A stretch of DNA of 11,088 bases from Woeseiaceae bacterium (lineage in GTDB: Bacteria > Pseudomonadota > Gammaproteobacteria > Steroidobacterales > Woeseiaceae): contig JALHUQ010000282.1 in NCBI GenBank assembly GCA_022866645.1, forward strand, positions 1-11,088, given 5' to 3'. The position numbers and the translations under genes are program-made. Shown one piece after another: positions 1-6,528 of this stretch. Under the pieces are notes generated by a model. The model was not told the DNA's origin, did no database searches, and saw nothing but the letters and a program-made list of their open reading frames with translations. Positions within the stretch are counted from its first letter, which is position 1; each line of letters begins with the position of its first letter.

Positions 1-174
1 CTTCTGTCAAGCGTTTCGCGCATTTTTGTATAAGGAACTTTATAATAATAAATCAATGACTTATAGAATTTTCGCGAGTAAGTGCTTTAAATATAGAGCA
101 AAAAATATGGCACTTTCGTTAAATTTTTTTAGTACTAGATATAGTGGCATCGTTTCGCGCTATTTTCTGCCGCT

Positions 175-200
175 AAAAACGCCGAAAAGGCCGTCTTTTT
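175..200 (+). terminator. Possible weak intrinsic terminator
   Basis: A run of five A leads into a short GCC/GGC stem with a GAAAA loop, followed closely by GTC and five T. The A run and T run can extend the stem if small bulges are allowed. This is the shape of a rho-independent terminator reading rightwards, and could end a transcript entering from left of the window. The paired core is only a few bases, so the call is weak. Confidence 0.3.
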
Positions 201-245
201 CTCGGAAAAGATCGACTTGAAATGTGTTATCGCGGCACTACATAC

Positions 246-272
246 CCATTCAGGCACACGCTCTGACTGGAG
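246..272 (+). promoter_or_regulatory. Hairpin over the hsp20 ribosome binding site
   Basis: CCATTCAG (246-253) can pair with CTGACTGG (263-270) in seven of eight positions, closing a 9-base loop. The 3' arm includes the first two bases of the GGAGA Shine-Dalgarno sequence (269-273), which lies six bases before the ATG at 279. An alternative smaller fold, CTCT with GGAG around a GACT loop (261-272), also masks the site. Many bacterial small heat-shock genes are controlled by RNA thermometers (ROSE-type, fourU) that hide the ribosome site at low temperature. This hairpin has that arrangement, including a mismatch in the stem. It can only act if transcription starts upstream of 246, which I cannot establish. 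Confidence 0.35.
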
Positions 273-278
273 ATAAAC

Positions 279-695
279 ATGAAAATTGCCCGCTTTGAAC
301 CCTGGTCCACTTTTGACCTTTTGAACCGCGATCCTGGCCGCGTTGCGCCACGAGAAGGCGCTGGAGAATGGCTGCCTGCCGTCGATGTTATTGAGGAGAA
401 AGAGGGCTTCCTGCTGCGCGCGGACCTGCCTGGTGTGAATCCAACGGACATCGAGATTTCTATGGATGCCGGAGTTTTGACCCTCTCCGGCGTCCGACAG
501 CCCGAGGAGCGTGGGGAAGGGACAGCCGTCCAGCGAGTTGAACGCTCAACCGGACGATTCTTCCGCCGCTTTACATTGCCGGAAACGGCCGACGCCGACG
601 GTATTACTGCAAGCAGCCACAATGGCATCCTTGAAGTCGCTATCCCCAAGCTTCCACAAGTTAAAGCCCGGCGAATTACCGTAGTAGCGGCATAG
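279..695 (+). CDS. Small heat-shock protein (Hsp20/alpha-crystallin family)
   Basis: This 138-residue protein is an ATP-independent holdase chaperone that binds unfolding proteins in the cytoplasm and keeps them soluble for DnaK and ClpB. The alpha-crystallin domain spans about residues 30-125, starting at the WLPAVDVIEE strand and ending in the family signature NGILEVAIPK. A short N-terminal arm precedes it. The C-terminal ARRITVVAA carries an I-x-V motif, the tail element that docks into neighbouring subunits during oligomerisation. The length is typical of bacterial class A/B proteins. The ATG start is backed by GGAGA six bases upstream. The gene appears to stand alone, with a hairpin after its stop. 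A CTTGAAA at 216-222 resembles a heat-shock sigma factor -35, but no well-spaced -10 follows. The family call is firm; the exact orthologue (IbpA or HspA type) is not resolvable. Confidence 0.94.
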   Translation: MKIARFEPWSTFDLLNRDPGRVAPREGAGEWLPAVDVIEEKEGFLLRADLPGVNPTDIEISMDAGVLTLSGVRQPEERGEGTAVQRVERSTGRFFRRFTLPETADADGITASSHNGILEVAIPKLPQVKARRITVVAA

Positions 696-713
696 GCTAC
701 AACGAACCATCGA

Positions 714-750
714 CCTGAGCGCGACCAAACGTCGTGCTCAGGCATCTTTG
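714..750 (+). terminator. Probable terminator after hsp20
   Basis: CCTGAGCGCGAC (714-725) pairs along its full 12 bases with GTCGTGCTCAGG (731-742), including one G-T wobble, around a CAAAC loop. The strong GC-rich stem begins 18 bases after the hsp20 stop codon and is followed by CATCTTTG, a modest T-rich tail. The position between two same-strand genes fits a terminator that separates hsp20 from degQ. The short tail makes partial read-through possible. Confidence 0.6.
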
Positions 751-769
751 TAAAGGTCTTACGTTTTCT

Positions 770-797
770 GTAACTTCCTGTTCACGATTCGTTCAGC
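770..797 (+). promoter_or_regulatory. Candidate envelope-stress promoter of degQ
   Basis: GTAACTT at 770-776 differs by one base from the GGAACTT -35 element of sigma-E promoters. Sixteen bases downstream lies TCAGC (793-797), a partial match to the TCTRA -10 element. The implied start near 804 would leave a leader of about 43 bases before the ATG at 847. Just upstream, GTAAAGGTCTTAC (750-762) carries GTAA half-sites of the type bound by CpxR, but not at the usual spacing. DegP/DegQ-type proteases are often under sigma-E or Cpx control, which favours this reading. The -10 match is poor. Confidence 0.25.
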
Positions 798-846
798 TGA
801 CGGCTTCTAGTCTGGGCCCGCACCGTAACATTGACTGAGATTGCAT

Positions 847-2199
847 ATGACAACGAAATTGCGGCTTTTAATTCCCGCCCTGTTCATGACGCTGGTCTGT
901 GCGGCGTCCGCTGCTGCCGGCTTACCGCAGATTGTAAAGGGCGAGCCCGTAGCCAGTCTTGCGCCTTTGGTCGAGCAAGTATCGGCAGCAGTCGTCAATA
1001 TTCGCGTGAGTCAAACGGTTACCCGCCGTGACTCGTTCGACGATGACGCATTCCGTCGATTCTTCGGTCTGCCGGATGGCGGTAATGGTGGCGCACGGGA
1101 AGTTGCCAGTGCCGGTTCCGGCGTGATTGTTGATGCCAATCGCGGGTATATCCTCACCAACCACCACGTTGTTGCAGACGCGGACAAGATCCAGATTTCG
1201 CTGATCGACGGCTCTATTCACGATGCCGAGATTGTCGGCTCCGACGCAGCAACGGATATCGCCGTGATCAAGGTCGATGTTAAAGGTCTGACCGAGATGC
1301 CTATTGGTGATTCAACCAAAGCGCGCGTTGGCGACTTTGTCATTGCGATCGGTAACCCGTTTGGGCTCAGCCACACGGTGACATCCGGCATTATCAGCGC
1401 ACTGGGTCGCAGCGGCATCAGTCGGGACGCCTACGAAGACTTCATACAGACGGACGCATCGATTAACCCGGGCAACTCAGGCGGCGCACTCGTCAACATG
1501 GACGGCGAGTTAATTGGCATCAACTCAGCGATCATCAGTCGCTCCGGTGGCAATGTCGGTATTGGCTTTGCAGTTCCGACGGAGATCGCGAGTTCAATCA
1601 TGACGCAGATTCTCGACTTCGGCGAAATTCGACGCGGGCTTTTGGGCGTCAACATCCAGACTATCGATGCAGAGGCCGCGAAAGCGCTGGGCGATAGCGT
1701 CGAAAGTGGCGCTCTGATCACGGGTATTCAATCGGGCTCTGCCGCTGAGCATGCGGGCCTGCAGGTCGGCGACATTATTGTTGAAGTCAACAACAAGAAG
1801 GTTGACGGTGCCGGGGAACTCAGAAATCGGATAGGGCTTTTGCGCTCCGGAGAGCAGGTCAATATCAAGTACCTGCGCGACAATAAACTTGCGTCGACTC
1901 AAGCTGAGCTGGGTCGGGCCCAGAGTCAGTCGGTACTGGGCGAGGAAATCCATCCTGGATTGGCGGGCTCCGTGTTTGCGGTTTCTTCTACCAGCAGCGA
2001 CAGCGGTATTACCATCGAAGAGGTACAGGAGGGCACGCCGGCTGCTCAACGCGGACTTCGTACCGGTGACGTCATCACCCACGTGAATCGAGTTCAGGTC
2101 CAGAGCCTCGAGGAGCTAAGAGAGGTGGCTTCACGCTATGACATTCTGTTCCTGAACGTGCGTCGCGGCGATAGAGCGTTGATGTTTCAAATTCGTTAG
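847..2199 (+). CDS. degQ: Periplasmic serine endoprotease, Do/DegQ family
   Basis: A 450-residue HtrA-family protease/chaperone that degrades or refolds damaged proteins in the periplasm. A signal peptide occupies residues 1-24, with likely cleavage after SAAA. The trypsin-like domain carries the full catalytic triad: His107 in TNHHVV, Asp137 in ATDIAV and Ser211 in GNSGGAL. Two PDZ domains follow, at about 262-350 and 375-450; the first contains GLQVGDIIVEVN and the second GLRTGDVITHVN. The length is close to E. coli DegQ (455), and the short loop before the GSGVIVD strand is more like DegQ than the long-loop DegP. I start the gene at ATG 847, with GAGA six bases upstream, rather than at an in-frame TTG two codons earlier. 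slt follows after 34 bases and is probably co-transcribed. An envelope-stress-like promoter candidate lies upstream. Confidence 0.96.
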   Translation: MTTKLRLLIPALFMTLVCAASAAAGLPQIVKGEPVASLAPLVEQVSAAVVNIRVSQTVTRRDSFDDDAFRRFFGLPDGGNGGAREVASAGSGVIVDANRGYILTNHHVVADADKIQISLIDGSIHDAEIVGSDAATDIAVIKVDVKGLTEMPIGDSTKARVGDFVIAIGNPFGLSHTVTSGIISALGRSGISRDAYEDFIQTDASINPGNSGGALVNMDGELIGINSAIISRSGGNVGIGFAVPTEIASSIMTQILDFGEIRRGLLGVNIQTIDAEAAKALGDSVESGALITGIQSGSAAEHAGLQVGDIIVEVNNKKVDGAGELRNRIGLLRSGEQVNIKYLRDNKLASTQAELGRAQSQSVLGEEIHPGLAGSVFAVSSTSSDSGITIEEVQEGTPAAQRGLRTGDVITHVNRVQVQSLEELREVASRYDILFLNVRRGDRALMFQIR

Positions 2200-2233
2200 A
2201 CTAGCGCTCCACCCATGAGGTAGAGCCTGGTTC

Positions 2234-4237
2234 ATGACCCTTCCGAACGCCGTTCATCGACTCTGTGTAACCGTCGGAGTCATTATCATCGCGGCGTATG
2301 CGGGTCCGACGGCACGGGCAGAAGTCGCGGCTACCCAGCTCGAACGGCAACGTGCCCTATTTCAAACGGTGTTCAAATCGGTAGAGCGTGGTGCCTGGAC
2401 CGCTGTCGACGACCTCCCGTTAGACGACCGGCACGCGTTGGAGCAGTACGTCCTCTGGCCTGATCTGCGGGCCACATGGCTGCGGGCCAATATCGACTCC
2501 GTCTCGGCCTCTGAAGTAGATGATTTTGTGCAGCAATACGGCACATTACGTGCGGCCCGAGAGCTGCGCTATCGCTATGCATTGGACTTCGCCCAGCGCA
2601 ACGATCTGCCGGGCTATTTGCGAATCTATGAGCAGTTTTATCAGGGACAGGATGTCGAAAAACTCGACTGCCTGGCGCTGCAAGCCGAAATTCAGGCCGG
2701 GCGGCATCGGCGAGTTGAACTTCGCGCGATCGATTTATGGATGGTAGGAAAGAGCCAGGTCAGTGAATGTGATCCGGTCTTTGAGTATCTCGACGAGCAA
2801 AGGCTTCTGGGCCTGGTCGAATACCAGAAACGCTACCGCCTTGCCGTTGAGGCGCGAAATTTCACTTTGGCGCGATGGTTGGCTAAGAAAATCGACCAAC
2901 ACCATGTCGACGAAACGACAGAATGGCTAAAGGCCGAGAAAGAACCGGCCGATTTCTTGCAACGCAAACGCAATGGTTCTGACACCGAGGTATTGCGTCA
3001 GCAACTCACCTACGCGGCCGAGCGACTTACCTACCGCGATCCTGAAAATGCGCTGAAGCTGTGGGAACGGGTCTCGGACCAACACAAATTTTCTGCGGCA
3101 CAAAAGCTCCTGACAGCGCGGCACATCGCCCTATGGACCGCGCGCGATGGTCTGCCAGGCGCTTACAAATTATTGCTCGAGCTTCCGCCGGCCGCACAAA
3201 ATGACGAGGTCTTAAGATGGCGAGCGCGCACCAGCCTGCGTGAATCTCGCTGGCAGCGTCTGCTCGCCGATATCGCATTGATGGCAGATTCGGAGCGCAG
3301 CAGCGACGAGTGGCGTTACTGGCAGGCCATTGCGCTGATTGAATCGGGCCAGGCACAGGCCACTGTGACCGATCTCGAGTCGCTCAGCCTTGAGCGCAGT
3401 TTTTACGGTTTTCTCGCCGCCGACAAACTCAGCAAGGAATACGCGCTGGATAATGCGACGCTTTTGGCTGACGAGGTGAAACTGGCCGAATTGGAAACGC
3501 GCCCTGACGTAATACGGGCTCGCGAATTGTTTCTCGTGGGTCTGGATAGCCGCGGACGCTCAGAATGGGACACGATCGTTCAATATCTGCCCGACGACGA
3601 CAAGATTCAGGCGGCAATTCTCGCGCACCGCTGGGGTTGGCATTCACGTGCCATCGCCACGGCTGCAAGTCTTGGTGAGTACGGCGACTTGTCGCTCCGT
3701 TACCCACTCCCCTACAAAGAAAACTTTGAGGCGTCATCCACTCTCGCCAGAATTTCACCGACCTGGGCATACGGGATTGCGCGCAGTGAAAGTCTTTTTA
3801 TGTACGACGTCAGATCGCACGCGGGCGCTGTCGGATTGATGCAACTCATGCCCGCGACCGGGCGTGACGTCGCCGAGAAAATTCAGGTGCCTTACGCAGG
3901 CCTCACCACGCTCATCGATCCCGCAAGCAATATTCGTCTCGGCACAACATACCTGGCACAAATGTCGGAACGTTACGGAGGCAACCAGGTACTGGCGACG
4001 GCCGCGTATAATGCCGGGCCGCACCGGGTTGATCAGTGGCTGCCCGCGGACGGGACTATCGACGCTCGCATCTGGATCGAGAACATCCCGTTTAATGAAA
4101 CCCGCGAATACGTCAAGCGTGTTTTGGCCGCTCAGGCCATTTTCCATTGGCGCATGACAGGCAAGATTCGACGCTTATCCGACGAGCTATTGCTCGTCCA
4201 GGCCGCGCAGGGAACGCTGCGGGTCGCCAGACGATAA
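2234..4237 (+). CDS. slt: Soluble lytic murein transglycosylase (Slt70 type)
   Basis: This 667-residue periplasmic enzyme cleaves the MurNAc-GlcNAc bond of peptidoglycan and forms 1,6-anhydro-muropeptides. A signal peptide of about 29 residues ends in ARA before Glu30. Residues from about 35 to 490 form the helical, repeat-rich superhelical ring of Slt70. The catalytic domain begins near 495: the general acid is Glu519 in IARSES, followed by the GLMQLMPATG, NIRLGTTYL and AYNAGPHRV motifs of the lysozyme-like SLT fold. The length is near E. coli Slt70 (645 with signal). The AGAG at 2222-2225 sits eight bases before the ATG. The gene follows degQ by 34 bases. Its last 51 bases overlap the 3' end of the opposite-strand aminopeptidase gene, and the final ~10 residues look like an extension beyond the usual family end. 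Confidence 0.95.
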   Translation: MTLPNAVHRLCVTVGVIIIAAYAGPTARAEVAATQLERQRALFQTVFKSVERGAWTAVDDLPLDDRHALEQYVLWPDLRATWLRANIDSVSASEVDDFVQQYGTLRAARELRYRYALDFAQRNDLPGYLRIYEQFYQGQDVEKLDCLALQAEIQAGRHRRVELRAIDLWMVGKSQVSECDPVFEYLDEQRLLGLVEYQKRYRLAVEARNFTLARWLAKKIDQHHVDETTEWLKAEKEPADFLQRKRNGSDTEVLRQQLTYAAERLTYRDPENALKLWERVSDQHKFSAAQKLLTARHIALWTARDGLPGAYKLLLELPPAAQNDEVLRWRARTSLRESRWQRLLADIALMADSERSSDEWRYWQAIALIESGQAQATVTDLESLSLERSFYGFLAADKLSKEYALDNATLLADEVKLAELETRPDVIRARELFLVGLDSRGRSEWDTIVQYLPDDDKIQAAILAHRWGWHSRAIATAASLGEYGDLSLRYPLPYKENFEASSTLARISPTWAYGIARSESLFMYDVRSHAGAVGLMQLMPATGRDVAEKIQVPYAGLTTLIDPASNIRLGTTYLAQMSERYGGNQVLATAAYNAGPHRVDQWLPADGTIDARIWIENIPFNETREYVKRVLAAQAIFHWRMTGKIRRLSDELLLVQAAQGTLRVARR

Positions 4238-5239
4238 GGCTGCATCACGTTTGGCGAAATCCATTTCTGCCAGCTTTTTGGCCTCGGCGTAGAAACACTC
4301 CAAGCGGTTCTCGCACTTCGAATAAAGTGCTCTGAAGGAGGGCAGCCGCCCCTCATACAGCGTCATCGAAATCAGCCGTGCGTTGTTCAATTCTCCGCTC
4401 AGCCAAACTGAACTGTCTTTTCCACTGCGCTCTATCTCTGCAGCCATATCCTCCGCCAGCGTCTTGAGGCGCTCGCGTTTCTGATCGCGCATCAGCTCAA
4501 CAGCAATATCCGACGCGTAGATCGACCGGAGGTCGCCGCGAGCGGTCTCTACGTGCTTCAGTAATGACTGCTGCAGCTCCCGGCCCGCCAGATAATCGGT
4601 CATTTTGGCCGTCTCGCCGCGCGAGTCCAGCCAGAGTTTCACGCCAATTTCCTCAACCGCCGTCGCGAACGATTCATTAAACGATGAGTCGTCCTTTACG
4701 TAGACCATCTGATGCGCCAGTTCATGGAACAGCACAGCAATAAGGTCAATATCATCCCAGCGCATCATTGTGCTCAGTATCGGGTCGCTGAAATTGCCGA
4801 GTGTGGAATACGCCGCGACGCCGCCGACGACCACATCGAATCCGTCTGCGACGAGCCGCTCCGATTCTCTAACTGCAGCCTCTTTCGAAAAGTAGCCGCG
4901 GTAGCTCACGCAACCGGCTACCGGAAAGCACCATTGTTTCGCCTGCAGGGAAAATTCCGGCGCCGCGAAAACATTCCAAACCACGTAATCACGCTGCAGA
5001 TCGCTGTAGCTGCGATAACTTCGGTTATCGGGCAAGCCGAGAACGGTAACCGAGAAGTCTCGAGCTTCATTCAGAAGACTTAACCGGGTTGCCAGCTGCG
5101 GTCCGGTTTTCGGATCTTCGATAACCTCGTTTAGCGGCTCCCGTTTGCGCATGACCTCCCACTGACCGGTTGCGGCCTGCATGTAATAGCAGCCAGTCAA
5201 CGGTGCGCACAGGAACAGCATGATCAGAAATCTCTGCAT
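4187..5239 (-). CDS. Putative lipoprotein aminopeptidase (zinc peptidase, DUF2265/PF10023-type)
   Basis: A 350-residue predicted lipoprotein. The N-terminus is a short hydrophobic segment ending in the lipobox LTGC with Cys17 as the lipidated residue, so the protein should be anchored at the outer or inner membrane facing the periplasm. The zinc-peptidase motif HELAHQ places His172, Glu173 and His176 as metal ligands and catalytic base, and NESFA with Glu189 is the likely third ligand downstream. The YRGYF motif around 113-117 and the overall length fit the family annotated as putative aminopeptidase (PF10023), whose substrate is, to my knowledge, unestablished. The gene is convergent with slt, sharing 51 bases, and divergent from cca across 62 bases. 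A TTGACG-like -35 is visible in that gap on this strand but no good -10. Peptidase chemistry is well supported; the substrate is not. Confidence 0.9.
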   Translation of the reverse strand: MQRFLIMLFLCAPLTGCYYMQAATGQWEVMRKREPLNEVIEDPKTGPQLATRLSLLNEARDFSVTVLGLPDNRSYRSYSDLQRDYVVWNVFAAPEFSLQAKQWCFPVAGCVSYRGYFSKEAAVRESERLVADGFDVVVGGVAAYSTLGNFSDPILSTMMRWDDIDLIAVLFHELAHQMVYVKDDSSFNESFATAVEEIGVKLWLDSRGETAKMTDYLAGRELQQSLLKHVETARGDLRSIYASDIAVELMRDQKRERLKTLAEDMAAEIERSGKDSSVWLSGELNNARLISMTLYEGRLPSFRALYSKCENRLECFYAEAKKLAEMDFAKRDAALSSGDPQRSLRGLDEQ

Positions 5240-5289
5240 AGGCCAACTCTGCTGGCTCTACGACCGGCGCGTCAACCGCTATTGTCGGT

Positions 5290-5301
5290 TACAATTCTGC
5301 G
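5290..5301 (+). promoter_or_regulatory. Candidate -10 element for a leaderless cca transcript
   Basis: TACAAT at 5290-5295 matches the TATAAT consensus in five of six bases. It is followed by six bases and then directly by the cca ATG at 5302, where transcription would be expected to start. No Shine-Dalgarno sequence is present before this ATG, which suits a leaderless mRNA. No recognisable -35 lies at the proper distance, so the promoter call is weak. Confidence 0.3.
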
Positions 5302-6528
5302 ATGCAAGTCTATCTCGTCGGTGGTGCTGTTCGTGATGAACAACTTGGAATCTCGCACAAGGAGCGGGACTGGTGCGTTGTCGGCGCGACACCCGATGAA
5401 ATGCTCGGAGCGGGCTACAAAAAGGTCGGCAAGGATTTCCCGGTTTTTCTGCACCCAAAGACCAATGAAGAATATGCTCTGGCGCGGACGGAACGAAAAA
5501 CGGCACCTGGCTACCACGGCTTCGCATTCGATTTTTCTCCTGATGTCAGCATTGAGGACGACCTGCAGAGGCGTGATCTGACGATCAATGCGCTCGCAAA
5601 AGACGGCGACGGACACCTGATTGATCCTTACGGCGGAATGCGCGACGTCAAAAATCGAGTTCTCCGCCACGTTTCTGATGCATTTCGCGAAGACCCGGTC
5701 CGCATCCTGCGTGTCGCGAAATTTGCTGCCCGTTTTTCGGGTTTGGGCTTCAAAATTGCTGGCGAGACCATGGCGTTAATGCGCCACATGGTCGATGACG
5801 GCGAAGTGGATGCTCTGGTTCCCGATCGTGTCTGGAAAGAAACTGAAGAGGCGTTACGCGGCAGCAATGTTCGCGTGTTTTTTGAAGTGTTGCGCGCTTC
5901 CGGGGCACTGCAAAGGCTGTTTCCAGAACTTGATCGCCTGTTCGGCGTGCCGCAGCCCGAGGAATGGCATCCCGAAATCGATACGGGGTTGCATACGATG
6001 ATGGTTCTCGATCAGGCAGAGTCTCTCAGCAACGACCTTGAAGTTCGCTTTGCTGCACTGACGCACGATCTGGGCAAGGGCACAACGCCGAAAGCAGCGC
6101 TCCCGCGCCATTTGCACCACGAGGCACGCGGTGCCAGGCTAATCCGTGAAATGGCTGACCGCATGCCGATCCCGAAGGCGTGCCGAGACCTCGGTATTTT
6201 GGTGGCGGACCTTCACACACATTGCCACCGGGCACTCGAGCTACGCGACAAGACAATACTAAAGGTTCTTGAGGAGTCCGACGCTTTTCGCCGTCCGGAA
6301 CGTTTCGAACAGTTTCTGATTGCTTGCGAGGCGGACGCCAGGGGTCGCACCGGCCTTGAAAATCGTGACTACCCGCAGGCCGATTTTCTGCGCGGCGCGT
6401 TTGCCGCTGCGTCGGCGGTCGATTCCGGGGCAATAGCGAAGCAGCACGAAGGATCGAAAATTCCGACGGCTATCAGGGAAGCGCGACAAGACGCTATTCG
6501 GGAGTTTCAGAAACTGGGTCAGCCGTAG
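5302..6528 (+). CDS. cca: Multifunctional CCA-adding tRNA nucleotidyltransferase
   Basis: This 408-residue cytoplasmic enzyme adds or repairs the 3' CCA end of tRNAs from CTP and ATP without a nucleic-acid template. The class II nucleotidyltransferase head is clear: GGAVRD at 7-12, the metal-binding ERDW at 21-24, FPVFLHP and EEYALARTERK, then the RRDLTINALA segment and the EDPVRILRVAKFAARF stretch. A C-terminal HD domain carries LTHDLGKG, as in the E. coli enzyme (412 residues), whose HD domain has phosphatase and phosphodiesterase activity. The sequence aligns with E. coli Cca almost end to end, and its start codon matches. The usual first metal-binding aspartate is glutamate here (Glu21, Asp23). 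The final 10 bases overlap the 3' end of the opposite-strand barrel gene. Confidence 0.97.
   Translation: MQVYLVGGAVRDEQLGISHKERDWCVVGATPDEMLGAGYKKVGKDFPVFLHPKTNEEYALARTERKTAPGYHGFAFDFSPDVSIEDDLQRRDLTINALAKDGDGHLIDPYGGMRDVKNRVLRHVSDAFREDPVRILRVAKFAARFSGLGFKIAGETMALMRHMVDDGEVDALVPDRVWKETEEALRGSNVRVFFEVLRASGALQRLFPELDRLFGVPQPEEWHPEIDTGLHTMMVLDQAESLSNDLEVRFAALTHDLGKGTTPKAALPRHLHHEARGARLIREMADRMPIPKACRDLGILVADLHTHCHRALELRDKTILKVLEESDAFRRPERFEQFLIACEADARGRTGLENRDYPQADFLRGAFAAASAVDSGAIAKQHEGSKIPTAIREARQDAIREFQKLGQP

Larger units (their letters stand above)
1..278. other. AT-rich non-coding region upstream of hsp20
   Basis: No credible gene lies in these 278 bases. Roughly the first 220 are clearly richer in A and T than the rest of the window, with runs such as seven T in a row at 124-130. 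The stretch contains a perfect TATAAT at 41-46 and a TATAGT at 140-145, either of which could be a promoter -10 element, but neither has a good -35 at normal spacing. The 10-mer CGTTTCGCGC occurs twice, at 12-21 and 151-160. A weak terminator-like structure lies at 175-200 and a ribosome-site hairpin at 246-270. The region most likely holds the control sequences for the downstream heat-shock gene and perhaps the 3' end of a transcript entering from outside the window. Confidence 0.6.

Noticed and set aside
26..220. A 64-codon + strand reading frame in the AT-rich leader
   Set aside because: It has no ribosome site, a composition of Lys/Arg/Ser/Phe expected from translating AT-rich DNA, and no recognisable motif.
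216..251. Full sigma-32 promoter from CTTGAAA (216-222) and CCCATT (245-250) before hsp20
   Set aside because: Both elements look right but the spacer is about 22 bases, too long for the 13-17 expected; a start there would also remove the proposed thermometer hairpin.
227..745. A 172-codon - strand reading frame across hsp20
   Set aside because: It is antisense to a clear alpha-crystallin protein, has biased Arg/Ser/Pro content and crosses the terminator hairpin.
841..846. Upstream TTG as the degQ start
   Set aside because: ATG at 847 is two codons later, has GAGA at good spacing and gives a cleaner signal peptide start.
1594..2082. A 162-codon - strand reading frame inside degQ
   Set aside because: It is a shadow frame antisense to the PDZ region of a well-supported gene, with no motif or ribosome site.
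4313..4330. GCACTT/AAGTGC hairpin with a 6-base loop
   Set aside because: It is inside the aminopeptidase coding region, has a short stem and no T run; likely chance.
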